From assembly GCF_900099825.1 (NCBI RefSeq), contig NZ_LT629693.1:8133001-8197000 (forward strand): DNA of 64,000 bases. The letters run 5' to 3'. The first letter of the stretch is position 1. The number at the start of each line of letters is the position of its first letter. Below the pieces are notes generated by a model that worked only from the letters and a program-made list of their open reading frames with translations, was not told the origin of the DNA and did not search any database. Shown here piece after piece: positions 8,676 through 16,628 of this stretch. This DNA is from Bradyrhizobium ottawaense (GTDB lineage: Bacteria > Pseudomonadota > Alphaproteobacteria > Rhizobiales > Xanthobacteraceae). Both the position numbers and the translations under genes were made by a program.

Positions 8676-8909
8676 CTATCTTGCCAACAAGCCTGTCAAC
8701 TGCTCGTCGGCGATTGAACAGCGAATTTCATCTATTTGACGAGTCAGAAATAGCGCACTGGCCCTCAGGCTTTCGAGCGCCGCGCCTTCCGGATGTATCT
8801 TATCAAGATCAGCTATTTTTTCATTGACCGCCGCAAGCCGAAAATGAAGCCGTTCGATTTCAGCACGAAGATCGGCTTCGGAATCCTTCCAAACCGGCTG
8901 AGCCCGCAT
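8676..8909 (-). CDS. Small coiled-coil hypothetical protein
   Basis: 77 residues. The middle is strongly helical with heptad-like spacing (EADLRAEIERLHFRLAAVNE, then a second helix with EGAALESLRASALFLTRQID), so a two-helix coiled coil is likely. The long open frame extends upstream to 9110, but a GGGGGGA ribosome site lies immediately before ATG 8909, so the short version is chosen. Function unknown. Confidence 0.6.
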   Translation of the reverse strand: MRAQPVWKDSEADLRAEIERLHFRLAAVNEKIADLDKIHPEGAALESLRASALFLTRQIDEIRCSIADEQLTGLLAR

Positions 8910-9078
8910 GATCGTCCCCCCGTTTTTTGTCACACCAACGTGAAGGGTTTTTATGGCGGGAACGGGATCAATCCGCGTCGGATTAGGAACGCTCGCGCGG
9001 CTTTTTCGGTCCCAACGCCGGGCGCATCGCTCTGCGGGAATGCGCGGGGGGATCAGCACCGTCAGCGCTAGGCGGAGT

Positions 9079-10575
9079 CTAGCGCCGAAACGTCTTGATC
9101 TCCGACACACTGCCGTCGCGGTAGGTCAATTCCACCGAGACCGATTTGGTCGATGGCGCCAGCTTGAGGTACGGCAGTGCGTCGTGCGGAATGGCGCTGG
9201 GATCCCTGGGATCGCAGGCCGGCATTTTCAGAACCTTGTCGGGCACCGCGCTGTCGATGCCGATCCGCGCTTCGCGGATCGCGCAGCGAAACGACATCAG
9301 CTGGCTGTAATAGACCAGAAGCCCGTTGAATTCGCGAAACGACAGCCAGCTCGTCGCGGTCATGTCGAGGATCTTGCGCTGGTCGCGAATGAGGGCGGCT
9401 TCCGGATCGAACCTGATCGGGAACGGCCCCTGGGTCTCGCCATTGGTGTCGACATAGCGCACCTGGATGGTGGCCGCCGGCGCGTCGGCCGGAAGCTCGA
9501 TCGACGGATTGGGCATCCGTTTGCGGGTGCGCGGATCGAGCGTGTCGACGAAGCCGGTTTCGCGGAAGTCGCCGGCTTCCCCCATCCGCCAGGAAATGCC
9601 GAGCGTCGGATCGGCGATCGAGAACACCACGCTCCAGCCGCCATTGTGGCGCGAGAACGAGGCGATCGGCGCATTGACGGAATCGTTTTGCGGGGCGAGC
9701 CGCTGCACCGGCGGCAGCGCCGCAAGCTGCTGCGGCGACGCCGCCGGCTTCGCGGCGTCCGCAGGCCCCTTCGAAGCGCCGTTGAGAAACACGTCGTCGA
9801 CCATCTGGTCGAAATAGACCGGGATCTGCTTGTGGTGGACGGTCTCCGCCATCTCGCTGACGAGGCGCCGCGTGCGCTGTGCGACCTGGACCAGGTTCAC
9901 GCCGGGCTCCGTCAGCTCCTTGGCAAAGGTCCGCGTGAACACCGAATTCGGATTGTTGTCGTCGTTGGAAAGCCGGTCGAGCGCGGTCTGCCGGGGACCT
10001 GCCGAAAATACCGAGAACACGCCTTCCGGCAATTGCGTCATCGGCGCCAGCCCGCCGCCGCCGGCGACCGCGCGGGTACCGGAGCGCTCGAATGGATTGT
10101 TGCGGCAGGCGTCGAACACCAGGATGGCGGTCCGCACCTTCTTGTTCTGCAACCGCTCGATGACGCGGTCGGCGAGAACGGAAGCGTCGCGCACCAGCTC
10201 TTCCTGGCCTTCGGTCGCGGCCGGCACGTCGGTCGGCAGCAGAAAATTCTGGCCTGCGATCTCAAAACCGTGGCCGGCATAGAAGAAGAACGCGGTGTCG
10301 CCGGGGCCGACCGCGCGATCGAACGCCAGCAACGTTTCGGAAAACGCCTGCCGGTTCTGGTTCTCCGCCACCATCACGGTGAAGCCGAGTTGCTTGAGCG
10401 TGTCGCCCATGGTGCGGGCGTCGTTGACCGCCTTTTGCAGCTTCGGCACGTTCTTGTAGTCGTTGTTGCCGACGACCAGGGCGACGCGCTTCTCGGCATG
10501 CGCAGGTGCGGCGAGCGCGAGCCACGCCGCCGCCATGCATGTCGCGGCCAACAGTCTGGAAAGCCAGGCAGTCAT
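9079..10575 (-). CDS. Exported caspase-like (peptidase C14) protein
   Basis: 498 residues. A signal peptide of about 25 residues ends at APAHA, so the protein acts outside the cytoplasm. A C14 caspase/metacaspase domain (about 27-270) shows RVALVVGNNDYKNVPKL, the catalytic His in FFFYAGHGFEIAGQNFLLP and the catalytic Cys in LVFDACRNNPF. The C-terminal 230 residues are beta-rich with no identified domain. The upstream in-frame extension to 10992 is low-complexity and has no ribosome site; ATG 10575 has GAGGGAT. Members occur widely in rhizobia; substrates are mostly unknown. Confidence 0.88.
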   Translation of the reverse strand: MTAWLSRLLAATCMAAAWLALAAPAHAEKRVALVVGNNDYKNVPKLQKAVNDARTMGDTLKQLGFTVMVAENQNRQAFSETLLAFDRAVGPGDTAFFFYAGHGFEIAGQNFLLPTDVPAATEGQEELVRDASVLADRVIERLQNKKVRTAILVFDACRNNPFERSGTRAVAGGGGLAPMTQLPEGVFSVFSAGPRQTALDRLSNDDNNPNSVFTRTFAKELTEPGVNLVQVAQRTRRLVSEMAETVHHKQIPVYFDQMVDDVFLNGASKGPADAAKPAASPQQLAALPPVQRLAPQNDSVNAPIASFSRHNGGWSVVFSIADPTLGISWRMGEAGDFRETGFVDTLDPRTRKRMPNPSIELPADAPAATIQVRYVDTNGETQGPFPIRFDPEAALIRDQRKILDMTATSWLSFREFNGLLVYYSQLMSFRCAIREARIGIDSAVPDKVLKMPACDPRDPSAIPHDALPYLKLAPSTKSVSVELTYRDGSVSEIKTFRR

Positions 10576-10991
10576 CAAATCCCTCGTCTGCGCGAATGCA
10601 CTCAAAGTCCTGTGGCCTGCGGGCCAAGTTCTTTGGAGCCCGTGCCTTTGGACCCCGCGCAACCGCCACATGCCATAGTCGGCAGGCCCTGTCCTGCGGT
10701 TCAACGGCTGACAGAACGGTGCAGTCGTTTGACGGCCAAATGACGGTTTTGCGGTTATTTGTGCGAAAACATTAAGCTTTTTCGGCCATATGATCGGTTG
10801 CCAGATTGACTTTGGCCATTTCGCCCCTATGTTTCGCTTCAACGCGGCCTTGGATCGAAACGCGATTCCCTGGTTTGCCGCTCGTCTGCGTAAGTCAGAG
10901 CCCCCAGCTTCCAAAAAGCGCGCCGTTTCGGGGCAAAACGCGACAGCCTTTTTACCCTCGATTCCGAACGGCGGTGTCGACTTGAGGCTCA
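10576..10991. other. Intergenic region between divergent caspase-like and DEAD helicase genes
   Basis: 416 bp without a supported gene; open frames on both strands are low-complexity extensions of the flanking genes. It must hold both promoters and the helicase leader. A T/A-rich stretch near 10745-10790 (GTTTTGCGGTTATTTG, then AAAACATTAAGC) is the likeliest promoter zone. No clear repeat or operator was seen. Confidence 0.6.
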
Positions 10992-12572
10992 ATGTCTTTT
11001 TCCCATCTCGGCCTTTCCGATAAGGTCCTCGCCGCTGTTGCGGCCACGGGTTACACCACCCCTACTCCCATTCAGGAACAGGCGATCCCGCATGTTCTGG
11101 CCCGCCGCGACGTTCTCGGCATCGCCCAGACAGGCACCGGCAAGACCGCCGCCTTCGTCCTGCCCATGCTCACTTTGCTGGAAAAGGGCCGCGCCCGGGC
11201 ACGAATGCCCCGCACCCTGATCCTCGAACCGACCCGCGAACTCGCCGCACAGGTCAAAGAGAATTTCGACAAATACGGCATCGGCCAGAAGCTCAACGTG
11301 GCGCTTTTGATCGGCGGCGTCTCGTTCGGCGACCAGGACACCAAACTGACGCGTGGCGTCGACGTGCTGATCGCAACCCCGGGCCGGCTGCTCGACCACA
11401 CCGAGCGCGGCGGCCTCCTGCTCACCGGCGTCGAACTGCTCGTCATCGACGAAGCCGACCGCATGCTGGACATGGGCTTCATTCCCGACATCGAACGCAT
11501 CTGCAAGCTGGTGCCGTTCACGCGCCAGACGCTGTTCTTCACCGCGACGATGCCGCCCGAAATCAGCCGCATCACCGAATCCTTCCTGCACAACCCCGAG
11601 CGGATCGAAGTCTCAAAGCCGGCCACCGCGGCGGTCGGCGTATCGCAGTTCCAGGTCCCCGGCGGCCGCGAGGCGCACGACAAGCGCGATATCCTTCGCC
11701 GCCTGCTGCGCGACGCCAAGGACCTCCAGAACGCGATCATCTTCTGCAATCGCAAGCGTGAAGTCGCCGTCGTTTACAAGTCGCTGCAAAAGCACGGCTT
11801 CAGTGTCGGCGCCCTGCATGGCGACATGGACCAGTCGGCCCGCACCGCCGCGCTCGACCAATTCCGCAAGGGTGAAATCCCGTTGCTGGTGGCCTCCGAC
11901 GTCGCCGCCCGTGGCCTCGACATTCCGATCGTGAGCCACGTCTTCAATTTCGACGTTCCGCATCACGCCGACGATTACGTGCATCGCATCGGCCGTACCG
12001 GACGCGCAGGCCGTGCCGGCACCGCGATCTCGATCGTCACCTCGCTCGATACCAAGTCGATCGCCGCGATCGAAAGGCTGATCGGCCAACCGATTCCCCA
12101 CGCCGAGGGCGACTATTCGGTCAGCCCGGATGCGTCCAGCGACAGCGACCAGCCGCGCGAGCATCGCTCCCGCGAAGGCGCGAGAGACGGTTCACGCGGC
12201 GGCCGCAAGCCGCGGCGCGAACCGCGTCACGGCGAACGCGAACCGCGGCACGCCAAGGGTGCCGACCGCGAGCCGCGAACTGCTGAGCCAAGAACTGGTG
12301 AACCAAGGCATTCCGAGCCGAGGGCTTCCGAACCCGGTCATTCAGAACCCCGTCATTCGGAACCACGGCATCCCAGGGGTGGCCGCAATCGCGCCCCGCA
12401 GCCGCAGGCATCGACCGAATCGTTCGCGCCTCCTGCCCCCGCGCCGGCTTCCCGCGTCCCCTCGATCGGTCGCCCCGAACCGCGGCGCGCCCAGCGCGAG
12501 GTCGAATCGGAGCCCGCCGATCATTCGCATCTTCCGGCGTTTCTGTTGCGGCCGGTTCGAGCCCGCATCTGA
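10992..12572 (+). CDS. DEAD-box RNA helicase, RhlE-type
   Basis: 526 residues. ATP-dependent RNA unwinding, as in ribosome assembly and RNA decay. All motifs are intact: Q motif TPTPIQEQAIP, motif I AQTGTGKT, Ia PTRELAAQ, II DEAD, III FFTATMP, V ASDVAARGLDIP and VI HRIGRTGRAG. The helicase core ends near residue 370. The last 150 residues are a basic, Pro/Arg/Glu-rich tail with imperfect repeats of the type EPRHSEPRASEP, expected to be disordered and to bind RNA. RhlE-like is the best fit; RhlB and others are less likely without a family tree. Confidence 0.9.
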   Translation: MSFSHLGLSDKVLAAVAATGYTTPTPIQEQAIPHVLARRDVLGIAQTGTGKTAAFVLPMLTLLEKGRARARMPRTLILEPTRELAAQVKENFDKYGIGQKLNVALLIGGVSFGDQDTKLTRGVDVLIATPGRLLDHTERGGLLLTGVELLVIDEADRMLDMGFIPDIERICKLVPFTRQTLFFTATMPPEISRITESFLHNPERIEVSKPATAAVGVSQFQVPGGREAHDKRDILRRLLRDAKDLQNAIIFCNRKREVAVVYKSLQKHGFSVGALHGDMDQSARTAALDQFRKGEIPLLVASDVAARGLDIPIVSHVFNFDVPHHADDYVHRIGRTGRAGRAGTAISIVTSLDTKSIAAIERLIGQPIPHAEGDYSVSPDASSDSDQPREHRSREGARDGSRGGRKPRREPRHGEREPRHAKGADREPRTAEPRTGEPRHSEPRASEPGHSEPRHSEPRHPRGGRNRAPQPQASTESFAPPAPAPASRVPSIGRPEPRRAQREVESEPADHSHLPAFLLRPVRARI

Positions 12573-12603
12573 GCTGCGCGTATTGAGCAGGCATTTGGGA
12601 AAT

Positions 12604-12623
12604 CCTGGCAGGAAACTGCCAGG
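12604..12623 (+). other. Perfect hairpin with GAAA tetraloop after the helicase gene
   Basis: CCTGGCAG-GAAA-CTGCCAGG: an 8-bp perfect stem closed by a GNRA tetraloop, 31 bp after the helicase stop. No T run follows, so it is not a standard terminator; it could protect the helicase mRNA 3' end or act in the leader of the next gene. Confidence 0.6.
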
Positions 12624-12731
12624 GAACCCGTGTTTACCCGGTATTCATTCTCCCCGGCTAACTTCGCAGCGTTAATTTTAGTCATTGCTGCAGGGCAACG
12701 AGCGGCGCTGCTCGGTATTGGGGACGGATCA

Positions 12732-13799
12732 GTGGTCAAGCTGCTGGACGAACACGAACGCACGATGGCGTTTGCCGAAGTGGCGTTGGGCCAGATCAAG
12801 TCCCTCCGGCAGACCGCCGTCCCGCGCAATTACGAAATCTGGTACGTCTACGCGACCGGATACAATGCTGCGCTCAACAAGATCATCAACGAGACGCTGG
12901 CGCGCAACGGCAAGCTGAGCGAGTCCGATCTCGAACAGATCTACGAAACCTATCTCTCCCACATCAAGACCTCCGACCGCATCGACAAGGTCGGCGCGCG
13001 CGTGATCGGCGAAATCGACGACGTGATGACGCTCATCACCGAGGCGCTCGGCATGTCGGCGACCTACGACGCCAGCCTGACCGGCGCCACCCAGAAGCTG
13101 TCGGCTGCGCAGCAGCCGGACCAGATCAAGGCGGTCGTTGAGCAACTGGTGAAATCCACCCAGGAAATGCGCGAGACCAACAAGGCGCTGGAAACCCGGC
13201 TGTTGCTGTCGAAGACCGAGATCAGCAATCTCCAGCACAGCCTCGAGGCGATTCGCGCCGAGAGCCTGACCGATCCCTTGACCGGCTTGGGCAACCGCAA
13301 ATATTTCGACCGCTCGATCGACATGGCGGTGCAGACCGCGCTTGCCAGCGGCGAGCCGCTGTCGCTCCTGATGTTCGACATCGACCACTTCAAATCGTTC
13401 AACGACTCCTACGGCCACCTCACCGGCGATCAGGTATTGCGGCTGGTCGGCATGTCGTTGAAGCAGACCATCAAGGGCCAGGACATCACCGCCCGTTATG
13501 GCGGCGAGGAATTCGCGGTCGTGCTGCCCAACACCGCGCTGCGCCAGGCGCTGACGGTGGCCGACCACATCCGTCGCGCCGTGATGGCAAAGGAATTGAA
13601 GAAGAAATCCACCGGCGAAATTCTCGGCCGCGTCACCATCTCGGTCGGCGTGTCCATGCTGAAGCCGGGCGATGACACCGATTCGCTGATCGAGCGTGCC
13701 GACGCCTGCCTCTATGCAGCCAAGCGCAACGGCCGCAACCGCGTGATCTGCGAAGTCGACCCCGAATACGCCGCCGAGACCCGCAGCCAGGTCGCGTAG
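12732..13799 (+). CDS. Diguanylate cyclase (GGDEF domain)
   Basis: 355 residues. Makes cyclic di-GMP from two GTP. The N-terminal half (to about residue 170) is all-helical and lacks a recognised sensor domain; a coiled coil (LETRLLLSKTEISNLQHSLE) leads into the GGDEF domain. The catalytic motif is RYGGEEF, with the metal/GTP residues in LMFDIDHFKSFND. The inhibitory I-site position reads KGQD instead of RxxD, so product inhibition may be weak. GTG 12732 is preferred (GGGGAC upstream); GTG 12630 would add a 34-residue, leader-like stretch right behind a hairpin. Cytosolic; possibly transcribed with the helicase gene. Confidence 0.88.
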   Translation: MVKLLDEHERTMAFAEVALGQIKSLRQTAVPRNYEIWYVYATGYNAALNKIINETLARNGKLSESDLEQIYETYLSHIKTSDRIDKVGARVIGEIDDVMTLITEALGMSATYDASLTGATQKLSAAQQPDQIKAVVEQLVKSTQEMRETNKALETRLLLSKTEISNLQHSLEAIRAESLTDPLTGLGNRKYFDRSIDMAVQTALASGEPLSLLMFDIDHFKSFNDSYGHLTGDQVLRLVGMSLKQTIKGQDITARYGGEEFAVVLPNTALRQALTVADHIRRAVMAKELKKKSTGEILGRVTISVGVSMLKPGDDTDSLIERADACLYAAKRNGRNRVICEVDPEYAAETRSQVA

Positions 13800-13813
13800 G
13801 TATCCCTCCGGCC

Positions 13814-13842
13814 GTCGTCCCGGCCTTGAGCCGGGACCCATA
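13814..13842 (+). repeat. Palindromic intergenic repeat, family P1, copy 1
   Basis: GTCGTCCCGGCCTTGAGCCG followed by GGACCCATA; the core GTCCCGGC..GCCGGGAC is self-complementary. Four copies lie within 730 bp around the TfoX gene. This copy and copy 2 are inverted relative to one another. Confidence 0.85.
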
Positions 13843-13907
13843 ACCACCGCCGTCAGTTGCTGGAAAAAGCCGTCAACCATCTGGCCCGGATCATATCCGC
13901 CGCGGCG

Positions 13908-13936
13908 TATGGGTCCCGGCTCAAGGCCGGGACGAC
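13908..13936 (-). repeat. Palindromic intergenic repeat, family P1, copy 2
   Basis: Inverted copy of 13814-13842, about 65 bp away. It overlaps the last codons and the stop codon (13921-13923) of the TfoX gene, so the repeat writes the protein's C-terminal residues SSRP. Confidence 0.85.
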
Positions 13937-14397
13937 ACCGGTTTTCGTTTCGCAGATTTTCCTTTGGCCGGCTTACTGTTCACCTTGGCCTTCTTCACCG
14001 CAGGCTTCTTGAGCGCCTTCGCGCGCTTCTTGGCGACGGCCTTCTTGGCTGCAGCCTTCCGGGCCTTGGGCCGCTTCTTCATGGCCGCGCGTTGCGCCGC
14101 CACCAGCGCCGTCCTCGCCCACACGCTGAGCTCCTCGGAATCGTCGAACAGCCGGGCCGGCAATTCCCAATACGAGTTCACGGTGACCGTCTTGGCCCGC
14201 GTCTGATATTGAAACGGTTTTGAGCCTTCCGCCTCGAAGTGCGGAATCGATTGCTCGTCGGCACGGAAATACAGGCCGGAGCGCAGCGCCAGGGCGAAGT
14301 TGGTGCCGTCGGCGGAAATGCCGAAGCCGGAAAACATTTTGCGGATGGTGACCGGACCGAAGTCCGCGAACAGGTCGATCAGGAAATCGCGATCCAT
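13921..14397 (-). CDS. TfoX N-terminal domain protein with a Lys/Ala-rich tail
   Basis: 158 residues. A TfoX/Sxy N-terminal domain covers about residues 1-105 (LFADFGPVTIRKMFSGFGIS, GLYFRADE), best known from competence regulators but present in many bacteria of unknown role. The last 50 residues are a histone H1-like run of Lys and Ala (AAAKKAVAKKRAKALKKP), which could bind DNA. The C-terminal TfoX domain is absent. The stop codon lies inside repeat P1 copy 2, and two more P1 copies sit just upstream, so the gene is bracketed by repeats. No other competence genes are in the window. Confidence 0.8.
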   Translation of the reverse strand: MDRDFLIDLFADFGPVTIRKMFSGFGISADGTNFALALRSGLYFRADEQSIPHFEAEGSKPFQYQTRAKTVTVNSYWELPARLFDDSEELSVWARTALVAAQRAAMKKRPKARKAAAKKAVAKKRAKALKKPAVKKAKVNSKPAKGKSAKRKPVSSRP

Positions 14398-14401
14398 CTT
14401 T

Positions 14402-14430
14402 GTCGTCCCGGCCTTGAGCCGGGACCCATA
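14402..14430 (+). repeat. Palindromic intergenic repeat, family P1, copy 3
   Basis: Same 29-bp sequence and orientation as copy 1; it lies 5 bp upstream of the TfoX start codon and would be in its leader or promoter. Confidence 0.85.
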
Positions 14431-14492
14431 TGCCGCGGCTTCTCGATGCGGCAGTATGATCGACGATCTTTTCCGGAATCAACAGCGATGGT

Positions 14493-14541
14493 TATGGGTC
14501 CCGGCTCCTGATGCGCAATTGCGCATCTGGGCCAGGACGAC
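14493..14541 (-). repeat. Palindromic intergenic repeat, family P1, divergent long-loop copy
   Basis: TATGGGTCCCGGCTCCTGAT then GCGCAATTGCGC and a GGACGAC end. It has the same outer arms as copy 2, but its loop carries the perfect palindrome TGCGCAATTGCGCA. It ends 4 bp from the sufA stop codon, so it probably forms the end of the suf transcript. Confidence 0.75.
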
Positions 14542-14545
14542 GCGG

Positions 14546-14950
14546 TTAGAGCTTCGCAGCCGTGAGCTGCACCGATTCGCCGCAACCGCAGGCCGAAACC
14601 TGGTTGGGATTGTTGAAGATGAACTGGGCCTGCATCTTGTCGGCCTTGTAGTCCATCTCGGTGCCGAGCAGGAACAGGACTGCCTTCGGATCGACCAGGA
14701 TCTTGACGCCCCTGTCCTCGACCACCTCGTCGGTGGGCTTCACTTCATGGGCATATTCGACGGTGTAGGACTGTCCGGCGCAGCCGCCGTTCTTGATACC
14801 GACGCGCAGCCCGACGATCTCGGAATCGGCGCGCTGGGTCAGTTCCGTGATCCGCTGCGCGGCGGCTTCGGTCAGGCGCATGACCTGCGGGCGCGGACGC
14901 GGCTTCGGCTTGGCGGATGGCGTGGGTGAAGCGGGTGTCATGTTGGTCAT
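14546..14950 (-). CDS. sufA: Fe-S assembly carrier, SufA/IscA (HesB) family
   Basis: 134 residues. A-type carrier that takes an Fe-S cluster from SufBCD and hands it to apo-proteins. The three conserved cysteines are present: one in GIKNGGCAGQSY and two in the C-terminal CGCGES. A Pro/Lys-rich leader of about 22 residues precedes the domain. It is the last gene of the suf operon, 62 bp after sufT. The start is either 14950 or the second ATG at 14941. Confidence 0.9.
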   Translation of the reverse strand: MTNMTPASPTPSAKPKPRPRPQVMRLTEAAAQRITELTQRADSEIVGLRVGIKNGGCAGQSYTVEYAHEVKPTDEVVEDRGVKILVDPKAVLFLLGTEMDYKADKMQAQFIFNNPNQVSACGCGESVQLTAAKL

Positions 14951-15012
14951 GTGATCATTCCAAGCGGCAAATCAATGCCAGTCATCTTGCCGTAAAGCGG
15001 TTAAACCCTCAC

Positions 15013-15384
15013 TCACCACATATTGAGGACGAGGCGGGCCTCGTCGGACATGCGATCCGGCGTCCAGGCCGGGTCCCACACCAGATTGACATTGACGACG
15101 CCGACCCCGGGAACGCTGGCGATCGCGTTCTCCACCATGGTCGGCAGTTCGCCGGCCGCCGGACAGTTCGGCGTGGTCAGCGTCATCATCACGTCGACGG
15201 CGCGATCGTCCTTGAGGTCGACCTTGTAGATCAGGCCAAGCTCGTAGATGTCGGCCGGGATTTCCGGGTCGAACACCGTCTTCAGCGCGGCGACGATCTC
15301 CGTCCCCAGCCGTTCGGTCTCCTCCGGCGGCAACGCCGAGACGGTTTCCATGTTGGCGGTTTTGACTTCGACAGTGTCACTCAT
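15013..15384 (-). CDS. sufT: SUF Fe-S maturation protein SufT (DUF59/MIP18 family)
   Basis: 123 residues. A DUF59 maturation factor that helps pass clusters to clients. Family motifs: FDPEIPADIYELGLIYKVDL, MTLTTPNCPAAGELP with the conserved Cys, and DPAWTPDRMSDEAR. Its ATG overlaps the sufS stop by 4 bp (ATGA), indicating translational coupling. Alphaproteobacterial suf operons usually carry this gene between sufS and sufA, as here. Confidence 0.9.
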   Translation of the reverse strand: MSDTVEVKTANMETVSALPPEETERLGTEIVAALKTVFDPEIPADIYELGLIYKVDLKDDRAVDVMMTLTTPNCPAAGELPTMVENAIASVPGVGVVNVNLVWDPAWTPDRMSDEARLVLNMW

Positions 15385-16628
15385 GAGAACAATTCCCGCG
15401 CCTTGATCAGCGCCTGTGCCAGATGATCGACTTCTTCACGGGTATTATACATCCCAAACGACGCCCGGCAGGTGGCTGTGACATTGAACCGCTCTAAAAG
15501 CGGCATCACGCAATGGGTGCCGGCGCGCACGGCGATACCCTGACGGTCGATCACGGTTGCGACATCGTGGGGATGGGCGCCCTTCATTTCGAAGGAAATC
15601 ACCGGTCCCTTGCCCTTCGCCGTGCCGATCAGGCGCAGCGAATTGATTTCGCGCAGGCGGCCCTCGGCATAGGTCAGCAGATCGTGCTCGTGAGCGGCGA
15701 TGCGCTCCTTGCCGATCGAATTGACGTAATCGATCGCAGCGCCCAGCCCGATCGATTCCACGATCGCCGGGGTGCCCGCCTCGAACTTGTGCGGCGGATC
15801 GCCATAGGTGACCCAATCCTTGGCGACTTCGCGGATCATCTCGCCGCCGCCATTATAGGGCCGCATCGCGACCAGGTGCTCGTGCTTGGCATAGAGCACG
15901 CCGATGCCGGTCGGACCGTACAGCTTGTGCCCGGTAAAGACGTAGAAGTCGCAATCGATGTCCTGCACGTCGATTGCGAGATGCACCGCGGCCTGACTAC
16001 CGTCGACCAGCACCGGAATGCCGCGGGCATGCGCCAGCTTGACCACGTCCTTGACCGGAACGATGGTCCCGAGCGCGTTCGACATTTGCGTGATCGCGAC
16101 CAGCTTGGTGCGGTCGGTCAGCAGCTTTTCGAATTCCTCGATCAGGAAGTTGCCTTCGTCATCGACCGGCGCCCACTTGATCACGGCGCCATGGCGCTCG
16201 CGCAGAAAATGCCAGGGCACGATGTTGGAGTGATGCTCCATGATGGAGATCACGATTTCATCGCCGGCCTTGATGTTGGGCTCACCCCAGGACGACGCCA
16301 CCAGGTTGATCGCCTCGGTGGCGTTGCGGGTGAAAATGATCTCTTCGGTGCGTCCGGCGTTGAGGAATTTCGCGACCTTGGCGCGGCCGCCCTCATAGGC
16401 CTCGGTCGCGGCATTGGCGAGATAATGCAGGCCGCGATGCACGTTGGCGTATTCGCTCTTGTAAGCCTCCGTCATGCGGTCGAGCACGGCGGTCGGCTTC
16501 TGGGCGGAGGCCGCGTTGTCGAGATAGACCAGCGGCTTGCCATAGACCTTCATCGCCAGCGCCGGGAAATCCTCCCGCACGCGGTTGACGTCATACGCGC
16601 CGTTCATGACCGCCGGATGCTGGGTCAT
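15381..16628 (-). CDS. sufS: Cysteine desulfurase SufS (group II)
   Basis: 415 residues. PLP enzyme that takes sulfur from cysteine for Fe-S clusters. PLP Lys in FTGHKLYGPTG, the His that stacks on PLP in EHHSNIVPW, and the catalytic Cys in RAGTHCVMPLLERF. The short active-site loop and the RAGTHC setting mark the SufS/CsdA class, which depends on a SufE or SufU partner; none is visible here. It overlaps sufD by 4 bp and sufT by 4 bp. Confidence 0.94.
   Translation of the reverse strand: MTQHPAVMNGAYDVNRVREDFPALAMKVYGKPLVYLDNAASAQKPTAVLDRMTEAYKSEYANVHRGLHYLANAATEAYEGGRAKVAKFLNAGRTEEIIFTRNATEAINLVASSWGEPNIKAGDEIVISIMEHHSNIVPWHFLRERHGAVIKWAPVDDEGNFLIEEFEKLLTDRTKLVAITQMSNALGTIVPVKDVVKLAHARGIPVLVDGSQAAVHLAIDVQDIDCDFYVFTGHKLYGPTGIGVLYAKHEHLVAMRPYNGGGEMIREVAKDWVTYGDPPHKFEAGTPAIVESIGLGAAIDYVNSIGKERIAAHEHDLLTYAEGRLREINSLRLIGTAKGKGPVISFEMKGAHPHDVATVIDRQGIAVRAGTHCVMPLLERFNVTATCRASFGMYNTREEVDHLAQALIKARELFS

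Noticed and set aside
12630..12731. Longer start (GTG 12630) for the diguanylate cyclase
   Set aside because: It begins right after a hairpin and adds a stretch with leader-like composition. GTG 12732 has a better ribosome site, but the choice is not certain.
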